Assembly: GCA_021202555.1 (NCBI GenBank)
Contig: JAJQCT010000011.1
Location: 135,686-199,685 of the forward strand
DNA: 64,000 nt
From: Clostridiales bacterium
GTDB lineage: Bacteria > Bacillota > Clostridia > Oscillospirales > CAG-272
Direction of reading: 5' to 3'
Shown here piece by piece: positions 26,776 through 36,724 of the stretch. A program made the translations under genes and the position numbers. The notes under the pieces were generated by a model. It saw nothing but the letters and a program-made list of their open reading frames with translations. It searched no databases and was not told where the DNA came from. Positions within the stretch are counted from its first letter, which is position 1; the number at the start of each line of letters is the position of its first letter.

Positions 26776-27744
26776 ATGAGCGAAAACGAAATTATAACAG
26801 AAAAGGGCGCGGAAGCGTCGGGACGCGAGCCGTGCGGCGCCGTTGTCGTAGACAAGGAGGCGGGAATGACCTCATTTGCCGCCGTCAAGTGTATGCGCCA
26901 CATATTCGGCGTGAAAAGCGTCGGTCACACGGGGACGCTCGACCCCGATGCGACGGGAGTACTCATTATGCTTGTCGGGCGCGCCGTCAAGGCGGCGAGC
27001 TACGTCACGGTGACAAGAAAGCGCTATACGGCTTGCCTGAAGCTCGGTGTCCGCACGGACACGGAGGACATGAGCGGGAAGGTGATAAGCATCGCAAACA
27101 GTCTGCCGTCTGATGTGGAGGTCGAGCGCGCCGTTTCGCGCTTCAGGGGCGAGTATATGCAGGTGCCGCCGATGTATTCCGCTGTCAAAATGGGCGGGCA
27201 GAAGCTCGTGAATCTGGCGCGCCGCGGAATTACCGTAGACCGCGCTCCGAGAAGGGTTGAAATTTACTCAATCGAGATAATCGGCACGGAGGGATACGGC
27301 GAATATGTGCTTGACGTTTCATGCTCGTCGGGGACATACATACGGACGCTCTGCGCCGACATCGGTTTTTCGCTCGGCTGCGGGGGCTGCATGAAATGGC
27401 TGCGGCGGATGGAGGTCGGCAATTTTACGCTTGCGGACGCGCATACGACGCAGGAAATTTCGGAAAATCCACTCGGCTTCATCATTCCGACGGAGGAGCT
27501 TTTCACGGAGATTCCGAAAATATATTTCAACCGCGGGGATGCCCTGACGCTTTTTAACGGCGGGACGCTCGGAGTCGGCGAGGACGATATTGTGCGTGCC
27601 CCCGGCAGTCCCGCGCCCGAGGGCTCAAGAGCAAACGAGCTTTGCGGACTTTACAGCGACGGAAAATTTTTCGCGCTCGGGCGCGTCAACAAGGGCACGG
27701 CGAAAACAGTGAAGCTTTTTACAATCAATCCCGACGAAATATGA
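26776..27744 (+). CDS. truB: tRNA pseudouridine(55) synthase
   Basis: GAVVVDKEAGMTSFAAVKCMRHIFGVKSVGHTGTLDPDATGVL, SCSSGTYIRTLCADIG. Confidence 0.95.
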   Translation: MSENEIITEKGAEASGREPCGAVVVDKEAGMTSFAAVKCMRHIFGVKSVGHTGTLDPDATGVLIMLVGRAVKAASYVTVTRKRYTACLKLGVRTDTEDMSGKVISIANSLPSDVEVERAVSRFRGEYMQVPPMYSAVKMGGQKLVNLARRGITVDRAPRRVEIYSIEIIGTEGYGEYVLDVSCSSGTYIRTLCADIGFSLGCGGCMKWLRRMEVGNFTLADAHTTQEISENPLGFIIPTEELFTEIPKIYFNRGDALTLFNGGTLGVGEDDIVRAPGSPAPEGSRANELCGLYSDGKFFALGRVNKGTAKTVKLFTINPDEI

Positions 27745-27772
27745 CAGAGGGAAGTATTGGGGGGAAATAAGA

Positions 27773-28825
27773 ATGCTTGATTTTATCGACACCGCGATGA
27801 GGCTGTCGCGGATGATGACGCTCGCAGGGCGCGAATACGAGGCGGAGGATGAGCTTGCCGCTCTTGCCGCGGGTTATTTCGACGAGTGGGAGCGCGACTC
27901 GCTCGGAAACTACATATTCAGAAGGCGTCCCGCAAACGAGGGGGCGGCGAAGCTCATGATAGACGCGCACTTTGACGCGGTGGGGCTTATGGTTTATGAG
28001 ATAACAAAGGAAGGAAATCTCAAGGTTGTTTCGGTAGGCGGGGTTGACCCGAAGGTGCTGCCGGCGGCGGAGGTTACGATTCACGCACAGCGCGAGCTTT
28101 ACGGCGTTATTATTGCGAAGCCGCCGCATCTGACAAAGCCCGACGAGCGCATGAAGGTGACGCCGATTGACGAGCTTTTGATTGACACGGGATATTCAAA
28201 GGAGGAGCTTGAGGGTCTCGGCGTGAGAATCGGAACGTCCGTGACGTTCGGATATTCGCCCGAGCGGCTCAAAAACAACCGCGCCGCGGGATGCGCGTTT
28301 GACGACAAGGCGTGCGTCGCGGCGGGGCTTCTCGCGTTTGATATGATGGGAGATGACAGGGGAGAGTTTGACACGTACTTTGTCGTGTCGGCACAGGAGG
28401 AAACGGGAATGTCGGGCGCAGAAAAGGCTGCGTTCCGAATCAAGCCCGACCTCGCGCTCGTGCTTGACGTGGGATTTGCGTCATCGCCCGACTCTCCCGA
28501 GAAAAATTCCGTAGCACCGCTCGGAAGCGGCGCCGTTGTCTCCGTTTCTGCGGCGACGAGCGCATCGCTTACATCACGGGTGATGAAAATATGCGACCGC
28601 TGCGGGGTAAAATACACGGTATCTGTCGAGGCGTCGGGCACCGGCTCGAACGCGGACGAGATTCCGTTTGTCGAGTGCGGCATCGACACGGTGCTGCTCG
28701 GCATTCCGCTTCGCTCAATGCACACGGAGAGCGAGGTAATCGACGGGGCTGACGGCGAGGAGCTGGCAAAGCTTCTTGTTGCCGTTATGAAGGACACTGA
28801 AACGGAGGCGGCATATCATGAGTGA
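27773..28825 (+). CDS. M42 family metallopeptidase (copy 1)
   Basis: MIDAHFDAVG, AFDDKACVAAG, SAQEETGMSGAEKAAFRIKPDLALVLDVG, MHTESEVID. Confidence 0.9.
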   Translation: MLDFIDTAMRLSRMMTLAGREYEAEDELAALAAGYFDEWERDSLGNYIFRRRPANEGAAKLMIDAHFDAVGLMVYEITKEGNLKVVSVGGVDPKVLPAAEVTIHAQRELYGVIIAKPPHLTKPDERMKVTPIDELLIDTGYSKEELEGLGVRIGTSVTFGYSPERLKNNRAAGCAFDDKACVAAGLLAFDMMGDDRGEFDTYFVVSAQEETGMSGAEKAAFRIKPDLALVLDVGFASSPDSPEKNSVAPLGSGAVVSVSAATSASLTSRVMKICDRCGVKYTVSVEASGTGSNADEIPFVECGIDTVLLGIPLRSMHTESEVIDGADGEELAKLLVAVMKDTETEAAYHE

Positions 28826-29915
28826 GCTTTACGGAATTGAGCTTTTGCGGCATCTCTCGCTCGCGTTCGGTCCCACCGGCTGCGAGGGCGATGTGGCTGA
28901 TATAATAGAGGAAACGATTTCGGGCTTCGCGGATGAGATTTCACGCGACAGAAAGGGAAACGTCACCGCCGTGCTTTACGGAAAAAATCACGGGACGGAG
29001 AGCGAGCGTCGGTTTATGTTCTCGGCTCACATGGACGAGGTGGGCTTTATGATTACGGACATAAACGGCGACGGAACGCTCAAATTCACAAATCTCGGCG
29101 GAATTGTGCCGTCGGTGCTGCCCGCGCGGCGCGTCACAGTCAAGGGCTCATGCGGCGAGTATATTCCCGCCGTCATCGGCTCAAAGCCGATTCACCTTCA
29201 GGAGGGCGGCGAGCGCAGCAAAGCAGATGGGATTTCAAGCCTTTATATTGACATCGGCGCAAAGGACAAGGAGGACGCGCAAAAGTACGTCTCGCGCGGC
29301 GATTTCGCAACCTTTTCGTCCGATTTTGTGAGATTCGGTCATGAGGAAAAGCAAATCAAGTGTAAGGCGCTCGATGACAGATTCGGATGCGCCGTTGAGT
29401 GCGATGCCCTGCGGACGCTTTCACGCGAGGAAAGAGGCGGTGCCGACATAATTTTCGCCTTCACGGTGAGCGAGGAAATCGGCAAATCGGGCGCAAAAAC
29501 AGCGGCGTACCGCGTAAATCCGCAGGTCGCCGTCGTGCTTGAGGCGACAGCGGTCGCCGACAACATGGGACTGCCCGAAACCTCACGTGTGGCGGAGCAG
29601 GGAAAGGGACCCGCCGTCTCCTTCATGGACAAGGGAACGGTTTACGGCAGAGATATGTATAAAGCAGTGATGGAAACCGCGGATGTGCACGGCATTCCCG
29701 CGCAGCCGAAGAGATTCGTTTCGGGCGGAAACGACGCCGCTCACATACAGCGGATTCGCGGCGGGGTTCACGTCGCGGCGGTGTCCGCTCCCGCAAGGTA
29801 TATTCATACGGCGGTCGACACGATAAACGCGGACGATTACGAATCGACCGTTTCGCTCGCGCTTGCACTGGCGAGGGACGCAGACCTGATAATCGGCAGG
29901 CTTTCGGAACAATAA
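28818..29915 (+). CDS. M42 family metallopeptidase (copy 2)
   Basis: FSAHMDEVGFMI, ALDDRFGCAVE, VSEEIGKSGAKTAAYRVNP, YIHTAVDTI. Confidence 0.93.
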   Translation: MSELYGIELLRHLSLAFGPTGCEGDVADIIEETISGFADEISRDRKGNVTAVLYGKNHGTESERRFMFSAHMDEVGFMITDINGDGTLKFTNLGGIVPSVLPARRVTVKGSCGEYIPAVIGSKPIHLQEGGERSKADGISSLYIDIGAKDKEDAQKYVSRGDFATFSSDFVRFGHEEKQIKCKALDDRFGCAVECDALRTLSREERGGADIIFAFTVSEEIGKSGAKTAAYRVNPQVAVVLEATAVADNMGLPETSRVAEQGKGPAVSFMDKGTVYGRDMYKAVMETADVHGIPAQPKRFVSGGNDAAHIQRIRGGVHVAAVSAPARYIHTAVDTINADDYESTVSLALALARDADLIIGRLSEQ

Positions 29916-29942
29916 TGCTTATATAAATCGGAGGAAAATATC

Positions 29943-30935
29943 ATGTATTCACTAATCAAATCGCTTATGATGCCGCTCGGCGTGTCGGGACGCGAGGCGC
30001 CGATACGCGAGGTTATCGAGGGGAAAATAAAGCCTTATGTTGACGACGTGCGCACAGACCCGATGGGAAATCTCATCGCGCACAAGGCGCCGACGGCAAA
30101 AAATCCGAACGGCAAAAAGCTCATGTTCGCGGCGCACACGGACGAAATAGGATTTTACGTCACGGGCGTGAACGACGAGGGCTTCGTTCGCTTTTCGGCG
30201 GCGGGCGGAATAAGATATGAGTGGACGGTGCCGTCGCGGGTGATTTTCGACACTGGGCTTATTGGAATTTTAATAGGCGACGACAGCGCGTCGAGCTTCA
30301 ACGCTGACAACTGCTGGGTCGATATAGGCGCGAAATCGAAAAAGGAAGCGGAGCGCAAGGTAAAGGTCGGCGACACGTTTACGGTCGAGCCGACAATCTC
30401 AAAGCTCGGCACCTCGTGGCTTACGGGCAGACCGTTTGACGACAGAATCGGCTGCGCGATTTTGGTTGAGGCTGCCATGCGCGCGAAAACGTCACCTTAC
30501 GACATATATTACGTATTCACCTCGCAGGAGGAAATCGGATGCCGCGGGGCGCGGGTCGCCGCCTACGAGATTATGCCCGACGTCGCCGTCGCGGTTGATA
30601 TAACAAAGACGGGCGATACCCCGGGCGCGCTCAAAATGGGGACGAGGCTCGGCGGGGGCGCCGCCATCAAGGTGAAGGACCCCTCGGTCATATGCGACCC
30701 GCACCTTGTCGACACGATGGTGAGCATATGCAAAAGCGAGAAAATCCCGTACCAGCTCGAAATTCTCACAATGGGCGGCACGGACACCTCGGAGCTTCAG
30801 TCGGCGGGCGCGGGACGACCCGCGGGCTGCATATCGATTCCGACAAGATACGCGCACACGCCACTTGAAACAATCGACACGGGAGACGTTGAGGCGTGCG
30901 TGAGGCTCACGACGGCGCTTATAGAGGGACACTGA
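29943..30935 (+). CDS. M42 family metallopeptidase (copy 3)
   Basis: FAAHTDEIGFYV, PFDDRIGCAI, SQEEIGCRGARVAAYEI, YAHTPLETID. Confidence 0.93.
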   Translation: MYSLIKSLMMPLGVSGREAPIREVIEGKIKPYVDDVRTDPMGNLIAHKAPTAKNPNGKKLMFAAHTDEIGFYVTGVNDEGFVRFSAAGGIRYEWTVPSRVIFDTGLIGILIGDDSASSFNADNCWVDIGAKSKKEAERKVKVGDTFTVEPTISKLGTSWLTGRPFDDRIGCAILVEAAMRAKTSPYDIYYVFTSQEEIGCRGARVAAYEIMPDVAVAVDITKTGDTPGALKMGTRLGGGAAIKVKDPSVICDPHLVDTMVSICKSEKIPYQLEILTMGGTDTSELQSAGAGRPAGCISIPTRYAHTPLETIDTGDVEACVRLTTALIEGH

Positions 30936-31337
30936 CGGTCGTCCCGCCGCCGAAAAAACGGTCGGGTTTCATCAATCTGACGGACTTGACGGCACAAAAA
31001 TGCGCAGACGGCGGAATTTCGCACGTATTTGCGGGCTTCGGGCGGCAATTTTGCAAGTTTGAAACGTCAAAATTCACAATTGAGGGCGCGAAAATGCGAT
31101 TTGGGCTGTGAAAAACACAGATTCTGCACTTTTTACGAAAAAAGACTTGCAATTCAGCGCTTTTGTGTGGTAAAATATCGAATATCATAAAATCGTTTCA
31201 TGACGGCGGAGCGGTGTCCGCGTGAAGGGGCGGTGAATATGATAAAATGATTTTGATTTGCACCCGTGCCGGAGGGGAAACATTTATGTTCGGCGCCGCG
31301 GCGCAGACAAAAAATTTTTGAAAAGGAGCGAATCAAC

Positions 31338-33980
31338 ATGAATTCGACACTCAAAAGAATTGTCGCCATGCTTCTTGCGCTTTGCATGATGGGAGCTATG
31401 CTCGCTTCGTGCGACAACAGCAATGAGGGAGAGGACACGACGGCTTCCGACGGCACGGGTACCTCCACGGGCGACGAAACAGATGACCCGAGCGCGAATG
31501 TTGTACAGTTTGACTCTGACGCGACGTACACGTATAACACCTATACGTCGAGCCTCTCGCCGAACTGGAATGTTCACGACTATGAGGACTCCACCGCGTC
31601 AGATACATTCGAGTATCTGATAGACGGCTTCTATCAGTTCGCGTTCAACGATGAGCTGCACCCGATGGACGACGAGACGCGCGAGTCTTATGACGGCTAC
31701 GTAATTATCCCGTCCATGGCTGTAGGCGATCCCGTTGATGTTACCGAAGAGGTAAAGGCGGAGCATCCCGAATGGTTCCCGGAGGACGCGGAATCCGGCT
31801 ACGCATATGCAATCACGCTGCGCGATGACCTTTATTTCGACACGGGATACCACATCACGGCTGAAACGTATGTGACAAGCGCTCAGTATCTTCTCGATCC
31901 CGACCTTCAGAACTACCGCTCGACTGACGTTTACAGCGGAAGCTACGGCATCGTAGGCGCTAAGGCTTACTTCATGCAGGGCTCCGTTGACTACATCGAC
32001 AACGGCGAAGAGGGAATCCAGATTTCCGATATGGTAGCGGGTGACGACGGACAGTATACATACACCGGCGTGCTTGCGGGCGCTGACAACGCAGAGGTTG
32101 AGGGCGCGAAGGTTTATATCGCTGTCGGCTATGCGCTTGACACGTGGCTCAGCGGCTATACGCTTCAGGACTATGTCGAGTCTTACGGCGACGCTTACTT
32201 CGGACTTGACACGTGGGATGAGCTTCTTGCTCTCGTTGACGAGAACGGTCTTGTTCCCGCAACGGACTATAACCTCACGCTTCTTTCCGGCGTTACAACC
32301 ACGAACGCAAACTGGGGCGAGACTGACGACGACCTTTATAACTATCTCGTAATCGCTTACGAGTGGGAGGACGACGTTGACTTCTCGACTGTCGGCATCT
32401 ATGCTCTTGACGAGTACACCATCGTTGAGGTATTCGGCGCATCTGTAAGCGGATTCACGCTTTACTACAACGCACTTCAGGATTCTCTTATCCTCATCGA
32501 GCCTGACGTATACGAATCCTGCATCGCAGTTGACGAGTCGGGCACGACATACAGCTCATACATGACGAGCGTTGAGACATCCCCGTCATACGGTCCTTAC
32601 TCGATGACGGAGTATCAGACGGACAAAATGATTCATTACAGTCAGAACCCCTACTGGTACGGCTGGAATGATTATGAGAATCAGGTTTACGTTGACCCCG
32701 AGGACGGTCTGACGTATCACACCTACATGACGACAGACATCGACATTCAGGTTGTTACGGAATCGACAACGGCTAAGCAGATGTTCCTGTCGGGTGAGCT
32801 AATCACGTATTCGATGCAGACGGACGACTACGATGAGTACGGCTTCTCCGAGTACCTATACGCATCCCCGTCCGCGGTAATCTACTTCCTGCTTCTGACC
32901 GGCGATATGTCGGGACTGCAGGCACGCGAGGCTGCTTCAGACTTTGACACGACGAAGTATGACCTTGAGACTATAACTGTTACGTCATTCCGCAAGGCTA
33001 TGGCTGTTGCGTTTGACAGACAGGCGTTCTGCGACGAGGCGGCTCCCGCACAGACACCGGGTCTCGGAATCATTTCGGACACGAACATTTATGACGCAGA
33101 CACCGCGGCGTTCTATCGCGACAGCGAGCCGGCTATGCAGGCACTCTGCGACTTCTACGGCGTTGACGTGAGCGAGTTTGATTCGCTTGAGGACGCAGTT
33201 GCGACAATCACCGGCTACGACGTTGAGCAGGCGAAGGAGCTCTTCACCGCAGCTTACGAGGAAGCGCTTGAGCTTGGTTATATCACCGACGAGGACGGCG
33301 ACGGCATGAGCGATCAGGAAATCGTTATGCAGTATGCTTCCACGGCTACCACCGATACGCTTACAAAGCGCATTGAGTGGATGAACAGCACGCTTGCAAC
33401 GGCTACCGAGGGCACGCCATTTGAGGGCAAGATTTCAATCGAAATCAAGGCTGACTACTCCGGCTCCGAATGGGCTTACGCGCTCAAGGACGGCTCCGCT
33501 GACATCTGCCTCTGCGGCTGGTCAGGCTCCGCACTTGATCCGTACTCCCTGATGCAGGCTTACACATGGCCGAGCTACTCATACGCAGCTAACTGGTATG
33601 ACACCACGACGGATATGCTCACGCTTACGATTGACGGCACGGAAATCACGATGAGCGTATACAACTGGGTCGAGGCGATGAACGGCGTTTCGAGCGCTGA
33701 CGAGGACGGCAATATGTGGAACTTCGGCGAGGGTCAGACTTCGCAGGAGAACCGTCTCATCATTCTCGCGGGCGTTGAGGGCAAGCTGCTCCAGACTTAC
33801 ACATATATTCCGTTCACGACCGCAGGCTCCAAGTTCCTGCTCTCGCAGAAGGTTTACTATGTGGTTGAGGAATACAACCCGATTATGGGACGCGGCGGCA
33901 TCATGTATCTCAAGTATAACTACTCCGACGAGGAGTGGGATGCTTACGTTGCAGAGCAGGGCGGCACGCTCCAGTACTAA
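31338..33980 (+). CDS. Family 5 extracellular solute-binding lipoprotein (oligopeptide ABC importer)
   Basis: Signal/lipobox MGAMLASCDNS; large SBP fold motifs (FRKAMAVAFDRQAFCD, DICLCGWSGSALDPYSLMQAYTW); followed by dppBCDF-like genes. Confidence 0.9.
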   Translation: MNSTLKRIVAMLLALCMMGAMLASCDNSNEGEDTTASDGTGTSTGDETDDPSANVVQFDSDATYTYNTYTSSLSPNWNVHDYEDSTASDTFEYLIDGFYQFAFNDELHPMDDETRESYDGYVIIPSMAVGDPVDVTEEVKAEHPEWFPEDAESGYAYAITLRDDLYFDTGYHITAETYVTSAQYLLDPDLQNYRSTDVYSGSYGIVGAKAYFMQGSVDYIDNGEEGIQISDMVAGDDGQYTYTGVLAGADNAEVEGAKVYIAVGYALDTWLSGYTLQDYVESYGDAYFGLDTWDELLALVDENGLVPATDYNLTLLSGVTTTNANWGETDDDLYNYLVIAYEWEDDVDFSTVGIYALDEYTIVEVFGASVSGFTLYYNALQDSLILIEPDVYESCIAVDESGTTYSSYMTSVETSPSYGPYSMTEYQTDKMIHYSQNPYWYGWNDYENQVYVDPEDGLTYHTYMTTDIDIQVVTESTTAKQMFLSGELITYSMQTDDYDEYGFSEYLYASPSAVIYFLLLTGDMSGLQAREAASDFDTTKYDLETITVTSFRKAMAVAFDRQAFCDEAAPAQTPGLGIISDTNIYDADTAAFYRDSEPAMQALCDFYGVDVSEFDSLEDAVATITGYDVEQAKELFTAAYEEALELGYITDEDGDGMSDQEIVMQYASTATTDTLTKRIEWMNSTLATATEGTPFEGKISIEIKADYSGSEWAYALKDGSADICLCGWSGSALDPYSLMQAYTWPSYSYAANWYDTTTDMLTLTIDGTEITMSVYNWVEAMNGVSSADEDGNMWNFGEGQTSQENRLIILAGVEGKLLQTYTYIPFTTAGSKFLLSQKVYYVVEEYNPIMGRGGIMYLKYNYSDEEWDAYVAEQGGTLQY

Positions 33981-34035
33981 TCACAAATAAAAAGCAGACT
34001 CCGAAAGTCTGACTTGAAAAATTTGTTGGGCATTC

Positions 34036-34059
34036 GGCAGGGGGAGAAATCCCCCTGCC
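34036..34059. repeat. Intercistronic hairpin between SBP and permease genes
   Basis: GGCAGGGGGA-GAAA-TCCCCCTGCC without a U-tract. Confidence 0.85.
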
Positions 34060-34253
34060 TATGTTCTTAATATCTCCCATCCCGCGCGCGCACTATGCTG
34101 CGCGGAAATAAGGCAGCACCGCAAAATACGGTTTCAATGATGCAACCGTCTTCTGCGATGCCGTCTTTACATAAAATCGGGCGTTTAACTTTTGCTGCAC
34201 GATTTCGTAATGTTCGGCATGGGATGAAGAAAAAATAAAACGGAGGTCAGAAA

Positions 34254-35207
34254 TTGCTTAAATACGCACTGCAGAGGATTGCATACATGATCCTCGTGTT
34301 CTTTATAATCACGCTGATGTGCTTCGTTCTGATAAGGATGCTGCCGCTCCCCGCGCTGGCACCGAACGATCCGCACGCGGAGATAATCTCGATTCGCCGC
34401 GAGGCGATGGGATACAACAAGCCGTATCTCGTGCAGTTCGGGATTTTCCTAAAGAACATTTTCACGAATTTTGACTGGGGATATTCGGAGCAGCTCTACA
34501 CCGGACGCCTTGTAACCGAGGTGTTTGCCGAAAAGCTTCCCGCGACGATGATTGTAAACCTATATTCAATCATATGGACGATTCCTGTGGGTATTACTCT
34601 CGGTATTGTCGCCGCTCTCAAAAAGAATACATGGGTTGACTACACGATTTCGACGCTGACAATGGTCGTCATTTCGGTGCCAAGCTTCGTTTACGCCTTT
34701 TTGGTGCAGTATTTCTTCTGCTATAAGCTTAGCTGGTTCCCGTTTGTCATGAAAAGCGGCACGGATTACTTTAGCTGGGATATGTTCGTGAGCATGGTTC
34801 CCGCAATATTGAGCCTTGGCTTCAGCGTCGTCGCGGGATTCTGCCGAACGACGAGAGCGGAGCTGACGGAGGTGCTGACAAGCGACTTTATGCTGCTTGC
34901 GCGCACGAAGGGACTTACTAAATTTCAGGCGACGGTGCGTCACGCGATGCGCAACTGCTTTGTCGTTATTTTGCCCGGCATTTTCGGAGAATTTATCGGT
35001 ATTCTCGGCGGCTCGCTGATTATCGAGCAGATTTTCTCCATACCCGGCGTGGGCGCGCTGACGCTGAACGCGATCAACGCCCGCGATTACAATCTATTCA
35101 TGCTGTCCACCTGCTTCTACACCGCAATCGGGCTGGCAGCGGGGCTTGTGGTTGATATAAGCTACGGCTTTATCGATCCTCGTATCAGAGTGGGGTCAAA
35201 GAAATGA
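34254..35207 (+). CDS. Oligopeptide ABC transporter permease (DppB/OppB type)
   Basis: LKYALQRIAYMILVFFIITLMCFVLIRMLP; EVLTSDFMLLARTKGLTKFQATVRHAMRNCFVVILPGI (EAA loop). Confidence 0.95.
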   Translation: MLKYALQRIAYMILVFFIITLMCFVLIRMLPLPALAPNDPHAEIISIRREAMGYNKPYLVQFGIFLKNIFTNFDWGYSEQLYTGRLVTEVFAEKLPATMIVNLYSIIWTIPVGITLGIVAALKKNTWVDYTISTLTMVVISVPSFVYAFLVQYFFCYKLSWFPFVMKSGTDYFSWDMFVSMVPAILSLGFSVVAGFCRTTRAELTEVLTSDFMLLARTKGLTKFQATVRHAMRNCFVVILPGIFGEFIGILGGSLIIEQIFSIPGVGALTLNAINARDYNLFMLSTCFYTAIGLAAGLVVDISYGFIDPRIRVGSKK

Positions 35208-36724
35208 GCGAAAACACAGGTTACGAAAGAATTCCCGCAGAAAAATTCGCCTTTGTGCAGGAGAATGAGCGGATTACAGACCAGAAATTCAAAACGAAGG
35301 CGCGCGGCTTTTTCGCCGACGCGATGATTCGCTTCTGCAAGAACAAATCGAGCGTCGTGGCGACGATAATACTTATCATTCTGATTCTTTACTCAATAGT
35401 CGCGCCGTTTCTCTCGCCCTACGAAATCACGGACAAGGACGGAATTTACCTCAATTATCCGCCTTACGTCCGCTGGATTTCCGATCTCGGGCTTGGCATT
35501 TTCGACGGCTCGAAGACGTTAAGCTCGCAGAATGACGCTTCCATGGATATGTGGGAGGGCGTGTATCTTGAGACAGGGCTTCAGCCCGTTATCGGAGTTA
35601 CCGCCACGTACACTACCACCGTCAAGCAGCGCGGAAAAGATGTTGAGCGCTACACATACGACATCGAGGTGAACGCTTATTACGCCAAGGGCGTTATTTA
35701 CCGCAATCTGACATACAGCGAATTTGAGAAGATTCAGGAGTGGCAGAACGAGACGGGGATTCAGGTTATCTATCCTTACGTTGAGGATACGAGCGATTCC
35801 CGCATTTGGTATGAGACGACCTCGACGGGTGCCGCCGCGCGCGACGACGACGGAAACTACATTCCCGCGTATTCGACAAACAGCGCAATCGAGGGCGCGG
35901 AGTACAATTCGCTTCGCATTGAGGGCGATGACGGAAGCTACATATACTCGATAAGAAAAGCGGGCTCCGTGCAGGTGCGTCTTTGCTACTACACGTATTA
36001 CCAGTACATGAACGACGGGCAAGAGCCGTGCTACATCATGGGCACGAACGCCATCGGGCAGGATATATTCTGCGCAATCGGCGTCGGCGCGCGCTTCTCG
36101 CTGATTTTCGCCGTCATCGTATCGGTAATAAACCTTTCAATCGGTCTTGTATACGGCTCGCTCCAGGGCTATTACGGCGGCTGGGTCGATATGCTGCTTG
36201 ACCGTATCGCGGATATTCTGTCGGGCGTGCCGTTCGTGGTCGTCACGACGCTGTTCCAGCTTCATCTTGCAAATAAGGTCGGCGTTGTGCCGTCGTTCCT
36301 ATTCGCCTTCGTGCTGACGGGGTGGATTGGAATGTCATCGCTGACACGCCGTCAGTTCTACAGATTCAAGGGGCAGGAATTCGTGCTTGCGTCAAAGACG
36401 CTCGGCGCGTCTGACAGGCGAGTTATGTTCAAGCATATTCTGCCGAACGGAATCGGCTCGATTATCACAAGCTGCGCGCTCGTGATTCCGGGAGTTATCC
36501 GCTCGGAGACGACGATGACGTACCTCGGAATCGTTGACCTCAGCTCCGCGTTCGGCTCGACAATCGGTACGCTGCTCTCGCAGGGCAACTCCGTTGTCAC
36601 AACCGCGCCTCACGCGCTGCTGTTCCCATCAATTTTCCTTGGGCTTCTGATGATTTGCTTCAACCTGTTCGGCAACGGACTGAGAGACGCATTCAATCCC
36701 ACAACGAGAGGAGAAGGCGACTGA
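35204..36724 (+). CDS. Oligopeptide ABC transporter permease (DppC/OppC type) with ~200-aa extracytoplasmic insertion
   Basis: ATIILIILILYSIVAPFLSPYE, MGTNAIGQDIFCAIGVGARFSL, FVLASKTLGASDRRVMFKHILPNGIGSII. Confidence 0.93.
   Translation: MSENTGYERIPAEKFAFVQENERITDQKFKTKARGFFADAMIRFCKNKSSVVATIILIILILYSIVAPFLSPYEITDKDGIYLNYPPYVRWISDLGLGIFDGSKTLSSQNDASMDMWEGVYLETGLQPVIGVTATYTTTVKQRGKDVERYTYDIEVNAYYAKGVIYRNLTYSEFEKIQEWQNETGIQVIYPYVEDTSDSRIWYETTSTGAAARDDDGNYIPAYSTNSAIEGAEYNSLRIEGDDGSYIYSIRKAGSVQVRLCYYTYYQYMNDGQEPCYIMGTNAIGQDIFCAIGVGARFSLIFAVIVSVINLSIGLVYGSLQGYYGGWVDMLLDRIADILSGVPFVVVTTLFQLHLANKVGVVPSFLFAFVLTGWIGMSSLTRRQFYRFKGQEFVLASKTLGASDRRVMFKHILPNGIGSIITSCALVIPGVIRSETTMTYLGIVDLSSAFGSTIGTLLSQGNSVVTTAPHALLFPSIFLGLLMICFNLFGNGLRDAFNPTTRGEGD

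Noticed and set aside
31000-31330. Possible riboswitch upstream of the SBP gene
   Set aside because: AT-rich gap with a plausible promoter (ttgcaa-tggtaaaat) but no riboswitch consensus recognised.
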